NCBI GenBank assembly: GCA_022661535.1
Contig: JAKULF010000008.1
Location: 2,294,001 to 2,358,000, forward strand
DNA: 64,000 nt
Direction of reading: 5' to 3'
Source: Eutypa lata
Lineage: Eukaryota > Ascomycota > Sordariomycetes > Xylariales > Diatrypaceae
The notes under the pieces were generated by a model. It did no database searches. It was not told the origin of the DNA and saw only the letters and a program-made list of their open reading frames with translations. Position numbers and translations under genes: made by a program. The stretch's first letter is position 1. Each line of letters begins with the position of its first letter. Shown in pieces: positions 11,970 to 22,734 of this stretch.

Positions 11970-14268
11970 CTAAACCAGATCAAGGGTCCGAACACGGACC
12001 CCCCTAGCCGCCAGGCGCTCCTCCAGCACATCCGGGTCCACACGCAACAAAGGCAAGTTCTCCCGTTCCAAGGCCTTTCGATACTCGGCCATATCAAAAC
12101 CAAGAGACACAAGTCGCGGGTCCTCGCAAACCACCTCTCCGGTGCGGGTGTCCTGAAAGACCCAGTTCAGTCTCTTGCCGTCTGGCATCATGAGCTCCGC
12201 CAAGACGGGCCGAACGTACGGCGGGAGCGGCCCGAGAACGCCTTCGCCAAAATTGGCGCCCTCCAGGTGGCAGTAGCCTCTCAACTGATAACGTCGCGCA
12301 CCCTGCTCGTCGTCGCTGCCGCGCAAGGGCCGCAGGGATAGCAGGTGTCTGCATCCGAAGACGGCGTAGATCTCGTCGCCTGGCTGGAAACACCCCGCCA
12401 CGTTTTCGGCGAGACCGACGAGGCCAGACGCGGTGCGCAGGAGAGCGCGGGCGGTGAGCATCCTCCTCACCCAAGCCCAAGCCGGCGTGTCCATCTCTGT
12501 CTCCGTCTCCATCCCTCCTGCCTGGAGAAGCTGGAGTAAGTGGTCGCGCACGGCCGCAAAATCAGGCCTGCGACCCCCCCTCGCAGAGAGGTCATTGTGC
12601 GTGAAGCGATCGTCGCACAGCGCCCGTGCGTAAGCGTCTAGGACCGTCCCGCCGCCCGGGTACGGATCCTCCATTCCGCGCGGGTCGTCCGCCAGCATGT
12701 CGCGGATGTTGCCGAGCGAAGGTAGCGAGTAGACTCGGGCCACCTCGGCGACGACAACGCCGTGAATGCGAAGCACGCCGGGCGCGACGAGCTCCCAAAC
12801 CCGGGAGCGCGGCAGCACGTTGCCGCTGGCGCGTTTCTTTCCCAGCGCTACGATCGTGCGGACCGAGTGTGTCCAGTCAGGTACCCAGCTAGGGCCGTGC
12901 CAGCCGCTGTGTGGACGGCATTCCTCGAGGATGCCCAGGTCGCCGTCGGAGTCGTTGCGTAGGAAAGCCATCGTCGCGTGATGGTATACCTCCTGGGTGC
13001 GCGGCCAAGTAGTCAGCAAACTTTTTTTTTCCTTTAGTTTCATGAATAGTTCAGGAACGAACGATAGTGCGTGGGCCAGCCCAGTCAAAGAAAGCTTAGA
13101 CGCACGCAAGGACGACAGATGCGAATAGATAGATGAAGCTGGAAATCCAACGTACAACCGTTGTCTTAGTATAATCCGGCCTGATGGCCCTCTTGACATC
13201 ATCATCCGCCAGCAGCGACCGTACTGCGTAAATCCGATCCCTCGCATCAAAGCATCGTGCGTCGCCACACGATTCCCGCACCCATGTCAACCAGATGACC
13301 GGCGCCTGCGACAGAATCCCGTAAAGCTGGTCCAAGCGGCCTTCCAGCAGGGCCTTGAACCCGGTGTCCTCGTCGGCCGTGTGCTTATTGTGCAGCGCGC
13401 CCCACGCGTTGCGGAAGACCGGCCACGGCACGACGGCGGAGCCGCACTGCACGCGCGCCGCGGCGGCGGCAGCGAGCCCGATCTCCTGCCGGACCCAGAG
13501 GCGCTCGAACCAATCGCGGCAGAAGAGGCGGTAGACGGCCAGTGAGTCGGCGCCGCGGCAGTCGAGGGGCGCGTTCCGGTTGGCCGCGGGGAGATGGGCT
13601 GCCGGCTGGTGGCCGGTCCAGATGCTGTAGTCCCACTGCGTGCCCCAGTCTCGGAGCAGCTCCATGGCCCTATCGCTTCCGTCGGCGGCAGGGCCAAGCC
13701 ATACGAGCACGGCGGCCGCTCGGGAGTAGAACGTGCCCATCAAGGCCACCTGAGGACCTTTCTGGACCACGTCGTCCTGGTCAATGCAGATGGCATCGAT
13801 CCACATGTCGCGCTGTTCGGTTTCGTGACGCAGGTGCCGCAGCGCGGAAAGTAGATTCGCCCGAACAGGCAGCCATGCTCCCTCGCCGCCGTCGCCAACG
13901 TGGCGTTCCGAAGAGCCAGGCCGGGCGGCTTCGCTCCGCACGAAGATGTGGCCGTCGTCACCATGCGCCCCCCAGCAGTACGACATAGCTTCGTAAAAAG
14001 GAACCTTGTCGAGCCGGGCGTCGGGGGAGGAGTCGTCGGCAACTCGGAACTCCTCCACGTGGAGGCTCACGTGAATGTCGTCATCGAGGCGCGCCGCGGG
14101 ATGGATAGTGGCGATGCGTATGTGCGAGCCGCCGTCGCCTGGCAAGGCCTGGTATCGGTAGTTGGGCCGCTGCATTTGGAGAGCAGCGTAATAATAGAAA
14201 GTCTTGGTTTGTATGATTCGTAGACAAGAAATCTCTCGAGACGAGTCCCTCAGGAGTGAGTGAAACAC
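11970..14268 (-). CDS. heterokaryon-incompatibility (HET) domain protein
   Basis: Exon 1 14268-13156, intron 13155-12993 (163 nt, GTACGT donor, CCCAG acceptor), exon 2 12992-11970, giving 711 aa. The HET blocks are in order: PFYEAMSYCWGA (residues 90-101), NLLSALRHLR, MWIDAICIDQDD (155-166), ERLWVRQEIGLA, and after the splice PDYTKTTV-EVYHHATMAFL. The C-terminal part is the usual variable region ending in a strand-rich segment (EIYAVFGCRHLLSLRP, YQLRGYCHLEGANF). HET proteins trigger cell death when incompatible fungal individuals fuse. The start could be Met32 (14175), as the family usually begins a few residues before YRYQALP. The gene is GC-rich compared with its decayed neighbours and shows no nonsense or frameshift damage. 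Confidence 0.85.
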
Positions 14269-15268
14269 ACGGCAGAGGGTCTATCTAAAGGATTAGGTAC
14301 TCCTATCTCGCGTAGGCAGGAGTTTTATCTAGCGAGCGGTTGGGGTTGAATTAGAAAATGTGTCACTTAATACCGGTATTTAAGCACTGCCTAATAACAT
14401 TGAACCTAGTACAATATACTGACTGGCAGGTCCACGATGCTTATAACTATCAACGTCCTCACTCGTCCCAGCTGCGGGGTAGATGCAACAGAGCCTCGCT
14501 CACCCCCAGTGAGTACGCCTAAGTATTTACCGCCGTAAAGCAATAAAGCGACGACCAATCGAATATATACTCAGCCTCCATGTGACTATAAGCTGCATAA
14601 CTACGTATACAGTGGTTACCCTTATCTAATGATGGCCAGTTCTAAGCATTTGTATAGTCTTAAAGCATATACGTAGCCTGGCAGCATTTTTCTCATATGT
14701 ACAAAACTGCGAGGCTGCCGAGCATACCAGCAAACGGATTCGATGCCGGTTGCAGGGCGGGCCCCGCTCCCACTTCGCAAAGGATCGTGTATGCCTGCCA
14801 CCGTGACAGTGACATTGAGGCGGCAACAAAATGAACACTGCTCTTGTTCGTTAGGCTTGGAGATTGGTGGCCGCGAGATGCGAAAAGAAGAGGAAGAAGG
14901 TGAGGTGACTACGCCCGACTGAGGCTATCCATTTGTCGATACCCCTGTAACTACCAGTCGCCCTACTCCAGCCTCAGAAATAGTCACCCCTGCCTAGCGA
15001 AGGATTGCATTCACAGCTTAAATACCAATAAGAAAGTTGCGAACAAAAGTCTATTGCATGAAGCAGCGCTAAAAGCAAGAATATTATTGGTCTCGTAACT
15101 TTAGGACTACTACCAGTTATCCGTTCTTATTTGCCGTTATTAACAACTTCTATTATCGTCATTGTCTGTTTTTATCTATCGTTTTAGCTAGTTTAACAGC
15201 TACAGTTTTTATCTGTAAACCCCCTTAAATTCGAAAGCTATTGAACCAAAAAGACTATACTTAAGAAA
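14269..15268. other. intergenic upstream of the HET gene
   Basis: About 1 kb of promoter-proximal and AT-leaning sequence between the HET gene (minus) and a HET pseudogene (plus). Short ORFs such as 14626-14838 lack any support. Confidence 0.45.
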
Positions 15269-16187
15269 AGATACGACCTCCTTAAGCTCACCGGGATCTT
15301 TGCATACACAGATTCAACCATCCGATTAGATAAGCTATTCTCTTTGCTTGCACTCGCTTCGAATGCTGAAGATGTCAAATTCAACCTTGATTACGAGTCG
15401 TTAGAAGAATGTGTTATTTGCCGGTATGCTGAGGTTTTCGTGGGACGTGGAGTGGGATGTGGAAAGGTGCTCAAATTACTACATCGAGCAGGTATTTCTC
15501 AATCGTTCGCCTTCTGTTCTTGGATCCCACACGGGACAAAAAAGCATTTCCAGTTGGTACGGAAAGAAAGGTATCTTCTCTGCATCTGGGAAGCTACTAG
15601 TGCTCTGCGACATTATACCTGAATCGGCACTCAGTACTCTCCGCATTCAAGGGTTGTAGGTTTGCAGGATTGGCTCAGTTGGATCAGTGACTATTAAGGA
15701 CCATGACGCAATTACCTATATCAACTCTCTGAGGCGATCCATTGATGCCGTGAAGTCTTACCCCACTGGATAAAAGCTTTCGGAGGTTGAGTTGCGTCTG
15801 CCGATCAAAAACACGTCAAGACCGCATCTAGATTTGATCAGCGACCCAGCAGCTTATATAGCTTTGATAGATATAGAGGTCTCCGACTATAGTGACTTTA
15901 ACTTCGAAACCGTGCCACCAGAACACACGGCTGCATCACTCGCAAAAAGAACGTCCTGCGCACGCTTTTGTGTGACTGACAACGGATGTGCTGGTCTTGT
16001 CCCACCAAGAGCTGAAGAAGGAGATACAGTTGTAATATTTCATGGACTATCGGTGCCCTTCATTATTAGTTCTAGAGGTCTCGAAGGTCTGCATCGTCTG
16101 GTTGGGGAATGTTATATTCATGGCTCCATGTACGGGGAGGCGCTGGAACTCCCACATGCGGAGGAGATGGATTTCTTTCTTGTGTAA
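15269..16187 (+). pseudogene. HET-domain protein pseudogene (C-terminal part)
   Basis: Frame pieces read like the second half of a HET protein: DKLFSLLALASNAEDVKFN (about 15329-15385), SWIPHGT, then after a frameshift near 15530 YGKKGIFSASG, and lastly RFCVTDNGCAGLVPPRAEEG with GECYIHGSMYGEAL near the end. In the second frame, TAG (15657-15659) and TAA (15771-15773) interrupt an otherwise continuous reading into 16187. The N-terminal HET core is missing or unrecognisable upstream. It is not a copy of the intact neighbouring HET gene at the level I can judge. Confidence 0.75.
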
Positions 16188-16302
16188 TAGTACATTATAT
16201 AAGTAACACATTTATTCTGATTCTTTCCTATTTATAATAAAGCCACGATAAGACTCGAAAGCTGACGCTGCTTGTGTTAATATCAACGTTTACAACATAT
16301 AA

Positions 16303-17184
16303 ATGAAGCTTATTGACTCCGGACACTGTAGAGTGCAACTTTCCAGGGGGGTAATAGAGGACATCCAACAAAACAAGCAAGGTGTGGTTGTCAGGCTCAA
16401 GCCGCGCACTCCTGCCTTAGATGAACATAACCCTATTGGTGGCGACAAAGACGCACCCACTACTGAGGAGTCCTACGGTGAGGTTGTTTTGTGCTGCCTA
16501 GTAGATATCGCTAAGAAAGTCTAAGGGCAAACCGTGTCGTGGAGGGAGAAAAGGGCGCTAGGATCCGCCAAATTCAGCGACGACATCACTATCACCATAA
16601 CGACGCAGACTACATAGAAGGTATCACGAGAATAACTACCGAGAGGACCTCGCCGCCGCTGAGGTGAACGGCAGTGACTAGCGGTCACGGCTCAAGTTCG
16701 CCTCGGACCACTTCCGACTGATGTACTACATCACGACGTACCCGGAGGATACATCGAAGCTCGAGATGTGCTTCAACACGACGAATATCAGGGTCAATTT
16801 ACAGAGCAGGTCCCGTTTGAGCAACACGTATTCCAGACCATCTACCTGAACAAGGACCGCGACCACGGGCTGTGGTCGGACAGCGGGATCCGCGAGGACC
16901 GCATCATCCGCAGGGACTGGTGGCACCAGCTGTGCCACGGCTACACGCACTACCTGCTCTTCGTGCCGTGTATGGTATTCCTACAGGCGCGATACCACAC
17001 ACGGTTCGCCGCATCCTAGACCCTCGTCAATGCCCACGAGGTCGCCGTCTTGTCGGGCATCGCGGCCGCTGTTGACCTTGGCGCTGAGTATCCCGCTGAC
17101 TTGGAGAATGACTGCTTCGCCTTCCTGTGCTTCCGCCTTCTAGCATATGGGAAATGGTACAGGATGGAAGAACCAGCCAGCTAG
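16303..17184 (+). pseudogene. decayed conserved fungal gene, oxidoreductase-like
   Basis: Coding-like pieces in all three frames: GEVVLCCLVDIAKKV then TAA (16522); NNYREDLAAAEVNGSD then TAG (16678) and FASDHFRLMYYITTYPED; FEQHVFQTIYLNKDRDHG (16819-16872) and HQLCHGYTHYLLFVP; then TAG (17016) and TLVNAHEVAVLSGIAAAVDL. At least three frameshifts are needed. The C-terminal pattern recalls fungal FAD/NAD(P)-binding oxidoreductases, but I do not recognise the family with certainty. The TAG at 17016 stands where a Trp codon (TGG) would fit the reading. Confidence 0.6.
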
Positions 17185-20100
17185 TTAGGGTGCTAAGGGA
17201 GGGAGCAGCTGGGCTAAGTAGCGGTTTGTATGGTAGTGTGTATGGTAGTGTGTACAAGGGGCCCGGCGTCTCGACGGTCGAAAGGCAGACATGGAGGGAG
17301 GAGCTCGAGAAAGGCAACAGCACTCAGAAACTGGCCGCTGGCAATGCGCCTGGCCGCAGCCAGCTTGCGATTCGAGGGTTGTAACTAATTTGCTACTGTT
17401 AGGAACTGGGGTTCAAACCTATCTAAGAATGGCAGAAAGGGCTATCTATGCACATAACATGTGCGTACCTACGACGAGCGCGGATAAACCATTTAGTCAA
17501 TTATTCCAAATGTTCTTTTTGCAAATTTGATTTGTTGCAGTGGCTATGCTCAGGTGTATCAGAACGTACCTACCTATGTTTGATTCTCGTCTGTTTCTCT
17601 CCCGTAAACGTATCATGAAATAGTAAGGGGGGACATATGTATGACTAGAACTAACTAGCTAGTAAATATAATGATATTATCGTAGGCTTAATCTACACCC
17701 CCCTATTCATTATCTAGTACGTCCCAATACCGAGAGTTCTATGTTTTTCTTTTTTCTTATTTATTTAGGAATGACCTTTTATTCTAACTCCACTCCACTG
17801 AGGCACCTTTTTTAATCAGCATTCATTAATGGGATTAGCCAACTGTTAGTTGCCCGATGTATTTTACCTATAACGATGATATTATAGTTCATGTGCCGCT
17901 GAATCCGGTGCTGACCTTGAATATCTGGCGTATAAAAGTGACTATATTGTTTAGCGCGAGGCTCAGCCATATAGGAAGACACGCCGTTTCGTTTCATGCT
18001 GATCGCGAACCCCCCCACGGTTCCTCAGCCACGGTATTTAGGCAACGATAAAGCGATCAGTCTCGCCCTTAATGCGGAAACTCTTTCTCATATCACCACC
18101 CCTCACCATCTTAATGGCATAGTCTCCCAATTGATCCTATATCTATATATGATCTGATAAGTGAAAAAAGGAGCAGTTGATGGCGTCGGAGGACACATCG
18201 TTAGTCTAGAAACTATTGGCTACAATACGAGCGGTCCCGAACTTTCCATACACTCTGTTCGGATGGACGGGGTGACGGAGCATTAAATCCACGTGGTAAT
18301 AGCCCAACGAGGCAGTTTCTAGAGGAAAAGGAGGCAGTGCAGCTTACTGACTGCGCGTCGTCCAAAGTCGCAAAACCTTAACTCCGGCCGCACCTCTCAA
18401 CCATAGGGAATTTTTCAAGTGCAAAGCGCATAAGATTCAAGGCACACTATCTTACACGCATAGGTGGACGAACTCGGCGATGGACTGTTCGGGGCATTCT
18501 AGATTGAAAGATGTTGTTTTATACTTGCCGCTAGAGAGTCAGCATCATGGCGGAGCAAGAGAGAGAAAAACAACAATTAAATGGAAGCTCTCAATCTGGA
18601 GGATTTCATAGTGAGACTTAGACGGTTTCTGATGTTAGCCGATTATTAGCCTGTACTAGTATCTTCAATGCACATTATTAGGTAACCGTTCATGCTACGA
18701 TCCTTCGCTAACAGCGATCCTTCAGATACCGAGAGCCAACAGCTCGGGGGCGGCGGCAGCCCCCAAATAGCATCATTTCCCCGCAAAGTCACATTGGAAT
18801 CTACAAGGTACGTTTTGACACGAGCTACTTAGTTACCTATGTAGGTAGTCAAACGACGGGTATCTTTCATGCATGGAGATCATCGAAGATCTTGACAACC
18901 TGCAACCTTCCAGAACCAGGCAACCACCGAAGTAGGATAAAGCCGTCGGTTTACCCGTAGGATTCTAAGTTTGTTGATACTTACTGTCCTCTATTACCCC
19001 CTTTCTCCCGTCAGAATATATATCTCTTCTTATTTCGGATGACATCACCCTTTGAGCGGTGAGTAAGTTGTTGATCTTCCGTGGGAATCCGGCTGAGTAA
19101 TAGATATAGTAGTTGGCGATCCTGCGTTACGGGGTTGGTGGCCGCAGCAATACCTATTATAACGAGTCATCTTTCTGTCCTTTCTAAACCCACCCACTTA
19201 ACACTAAGGACTAAGGGGGGTGATTAGATGAATGAAGTTTTCATGATCGGTTATTTTAAAGAGACGCGCGCGTGCGATGTGTAATAAGCAGGGTAAAATG
19301 ATAGCATCAACAAATGACGAGAGTTGAGCCGTGCCGCATCGCGTCGCAGGAAGCGCCGTCGTCGCGACAAACGGGGCCGGCTGGGCCTCTTAAGATTTTG
19401 TGATGTCGGAGTGGCCACATATTCGGTCGCAGGATTTAGTTGTACGGGAAAGCGCATTGAACAACAAACAAAACAACAACAACAACAATAACAATAATCC
19501 ATCTAATAAGTCATCAACACCGAAGACATCTCGAGTACTCGGGTTAATTGTGATACTTGTCCGCCAATGAGTACGTGCGCAGCAAGCATGTGCACTGGGT
19601 AGGTCGGTATATCGCGGTCGCCAGATCAGGGACTGACCAACCGACCATATTCACGACCAGTACCTACCCCTATCTTCTAAACGTACCTGCAAGGTGATCG
19701 CGAACCGACTCATTGGCTGTTACAGTAGCGCCATCGCATAACGTGGTACCTTGCACAGCTGTAGCACCCAACTGAGTGGTTGATCAACCACAGTACTACG
19801 GTTCCGTGCATTCCTCGCGATAGAAATGGAAACTAGAGTAGATATAACATTGCGATACGCCTTGTGCGACCTCCCAATAACGACAAATACCGACAGCGAC
19901 GGCGACTGCGACTGCGATAACGAATCCTTCGGGTTCCCGGCGGTCTGGTAGCGCCCACATCCGATCCCTTTCGTAGGATTGCTTGCTTGCCAGGTTGATA
20001 ACTTTTATATTTACATACCTAACCTACCAGCCTACCCAGCCTTGCGGATAGCTGTCGCGCCGTGCTGACCGACATGGAATAAGAAATACAAGAATGGAGG

Positions 20101-20395
20101 CGGTGATATAGCCCCCTTTCTTGGTAATTAGCAAACAAAACAAACAACTTTCCACCTAATTATACTCCGGTCACGGCCCTGCAGGCGGCGCCCGGCATCT
20201 GTTTGACGGATAAAGATGCATCCGCTGTCAATCAGCCACGCTTGGAACCTTGGAAGTACGTACGGTAAAAAAGCCCCGCGCCCCGCTCCCATGGGCTACC
20301 TACATCAATGTAATTTACCACGATGCATGCATAGATGCATCATGGAAATGCGATATGATATGGCGTGATCTGACCTGAATGTGAGGTATGCATCG

Positions 20396-20424
20396 GTATG
20401 TATGTATGTATGTATGTATGTATG
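20396..20424. repeat. TATG tetranucleotide microsatellite
   Basis: Seven uninterrupted TATG units. Confidence 0.9.
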
Positions 20425-20507
20425 CATTCGTGCGTCCTGATGACAAATGGTTTGTTTTGTTTTGCTGTTGTTGATGTTGTTCTCGTGGGGTCTTCCCTTA
20501 AAGTAAT

Positions 20508-20525
20508 AGTAGTAGTAGTAGTAGT
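20508..20525. repeat. AGT trinucleotide microsatellite
   Basis: Six AGT units in an intergenic setting. Confidence 0.85.
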
Positions 20526-21606
20526 GAAAAAGCAAGCCATGTGGTGTTGTTGGTGTGGTCGCTGGCGTGTGGCACTGGTCATGCAGGCGTTTACAAAGAG
20601 GTGTCTGTCTGTCTTGCATGTGGAGTGTACGTGCAGTTACAGGTTACAGTTAGTTACCTCCCTGCTCTCCAGGTCTCACGAGCTTATTTTACTTGGACGC
20701 TTACAGACATGTAGGCATAGGGGTTTGTGTCACAAAACATTTGTTTACCCACATAGAAGCCATCCAATGAATGCATCTTCTTTCTTCTTCTCTATTCTTT
20801 TCCTACCTACCTACATCATCACATACCTACATAGCTACATACATAGGCAGACACACAAGCAAGGTACTTTATTGACGAGAGGGGCTGGTGTCGAGAGGAA
20901 TACGTAGCGACTACTAACTAATGCTAGGTAGCTGGGGTTCGCCACATTGCCTCTTTCAGTCACGAGGGATCCAGGCTATTGGATAAGCATGGATCCTAAA
21001 ACCCCATCCATTTCTACGTAGTAGAACAGGGGACAGGGGTTGAATCGAAATATGTGTACATACATAGCGGGTTATGATCGGTCACACTGGGCAGACATGT
21101 AAGACAGAACAATAATTGAAGGCGTCAGTTATTGGGGGAAAAAAGAAGTATGGATCAGTCATCAACACGTTGATTTTCTCTTGTAGCTATAGACTGATGA
21201 TGGTGGTGATGGATGGATGGATACTAAAGATCCATTTGATCGCTATGCTCATTTATACCCTATCTGGCCCGGTCATATGCAGTTCCCCTCATTACGTGTT
21301 TAGGTAGTAATCCAGTCATTCTCTCTTATATCATGACCCCAAAATGCCTCTCTCCCTCTTGATTTCTCCATGCAAATGACCCAAATATACCAAGCCATTA
21401 AACCCCGATCGGATGCTCCGCTTGTCTCGTTCATCCCATTACAAACGCCTCGTAGGTATCATGATAGGGATCGACCCTGTCTATGAAGAAAAGAAAAATG
21501 CTCAATGCAGACCCTTGCCGATAGTTTTTCTCCATGCCGCTCCAACCAAAAAGAAAGCGCCAAGAAACTCCATGCTCGTGAAATGCTTCAGAAAAGAAAT
21601 GTGTGA

Positions 21607-22734
21607 TTATCGCACCGGGACGCTATTGCCAAACATGCGGTTCCACATGCCACGCCCGGTTTTGGCCCGCTTCGCCTTGCTGCTACCGTCTTGTAGCTCT
21701 CGCAAGTCGTCGGCGCTGATCTCGTAAGGGAGAAATTGCTTGCCACCCTTCCTGTGCCCCCTCATCGCAGCCGGCTGCGGCATCTCCAAGACGATCTCCA
21801 CAGGGGATTCGTGCAGCGAACCATCAGTGTAGAAGTAAGGATCTTCGGGCTCCGAGATGGGAGTTGATGACCGCGAGTATTGTCGCGAGCAAACCGAAGA
21901 TGCGTAGGAGCTACCAGACGAGCTGTAAGCAAGTCCAGGTGGCGTTGAGATATCGTGTACCATGCGGATACCCTCGGAAGGTGGCGATGCCTGCCTGGTT
22001 GCTGAGTTGCCACGTGACGAAGGCGGCGTAAGATACTGCGTCGCAGCCCAAGCCTCGGCCTCCCGCTGTCTACGAAGGTGCTCCTTCCGTTGCATACGGC
22101 GCGCATGCTTGATCTCGAGCTCTTCGCGGATAGGCGCAAGGAAGGGATCTAATTCCTGGTAGAGATCCTCCTGAGTGATCCTGAGTTCCCAATCCAGCAG
22201 GAACAGCAGCTGCTTTTCCATCAAGTTGACCTCCGTCCGGCTGAATCCAAAGTCGTAGTGACCCGTGTTAAGGTTGCTGTAAGTTGCCCAATGCTTGTTT
22301 TTGGGGGAGCTGTCGTTCAGGTACTTGGCGGCTAGGATTAATGCAGCTAAAAAGATACGGTGAGTTGTGCATCGTAAACCCTTGGCCATAGGCTGCAATC
22401 TTGACTTTAACCTAGTCAGATAGACTAGACTAGACATCAAAGTGGGGACCTGGACATTTGAAGAGACAACCAGCTGCGAGATGAATTCCTCCAATGTAGG
22501 CAAGCCGCTGTTATCGCATCGAATAGCTTTCGCTGCCGGGGGCGTCCGTGGAGGAGAGGGATATTGCGTGTTGTTCTGAGCTGGCGGCGGCATCATGTTG
22601 GGATCGCACTGAATAACATCACGTGCAGCTTGTGCTAGATATGAAATCATATCTCTGCTGACAGGCATGAAAATGAATTGCTCGAGGGCGGCGGCATTAA
22701 GCTCGGCCGTCGGTAACCTTGGTATCGCAGACAT
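21607..22734 (-). CDS. PCL1: PHO85-type (Pcl1/Pcl2-like) G1 cyclin
   Basis: Single-exon gene of 375 aa. Residues about 80-200 form the cyclin box: LPTLEEFISQLVVSSNVQVP, LVYLTRLKSRL, the conserved HRIFLAALILAAKYLNDSS, NKHWATYS and FSRTEVNLMEKQLLFLLDWELRI. This is the PHO80/Pcl signature, as in yeast Pcl1/Pcl2, Schizosaccharomyces Pas1 and Aspergillus PclA. The C-terminal half is a disordered Ser/Pro-rich tail ending in basic residues (KAKRAKTGRGMWNRMFG). Members bind the Pho85 kinase and act at G1/S, polarity or conidiation; which role applies here cannot be read from sequence. The symbol is by family resemblance. Long intergenic stretches lie on both sides. Confidence 0.85.
   Translation of the reverse strand: MSAIPRLPTAELNAAALEQFIFMPVSRDMISYLAQAARDVIQCDPNMMPPPAQNNTQYPSPPRTPPAAKAIRCDNSGLPTLEEFISQLVVSSNVQVPTLMSSLVYLTRLKSRLQPMAKGLRCTTHRIFLAALILAAKYLNDSSPKNKHWATYSNLNTGHYDFGFSRTEVNLMEKQLLFLLDWELRITQEDLYQELDPFLAPIREELEIKHARRMQRKEHLRRQREAEAWAATQYLTPPSSRGNSATRQASPPSEGIRMVHDISTPPGLAYSSSGSSYASSVCSRQYSRSSTPISEPEDPYFYTDGSLHESPVEIVLEMPQPAAMRGHRKGGKQFLPYEISADDLRELQDGSSKAKRAKTGRGMWNRMFGNSVPVR

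Larger units (their letters stand above)
17185..21606. other. gene-poor interval with simple repeats
   Basis: 4.4 kb with no supported gene. It holds a (CAA)n-rich tract (19461-19498), (TATG)7 (20397-20424) and (AGT)6 (20508-20525). The ORFs spanning them are repeat artefacts. The last few hundred bases are the 3' flank of the cyclin gene. Confidence 0.5.

Noticed and set aside
12345..13988. ORFs on the plus strand and other frames across the HET gene
   Set aside because: They mirror a GC-rich coding strand. The HET motifs and the intron lie on the minus strand.
20340..20907. ORFs rich in YVCMYV, TTTTT or HTYIHTYIH repeats
   Set aside because: Translations of the TATG/AGT microsatellites and their flanks.
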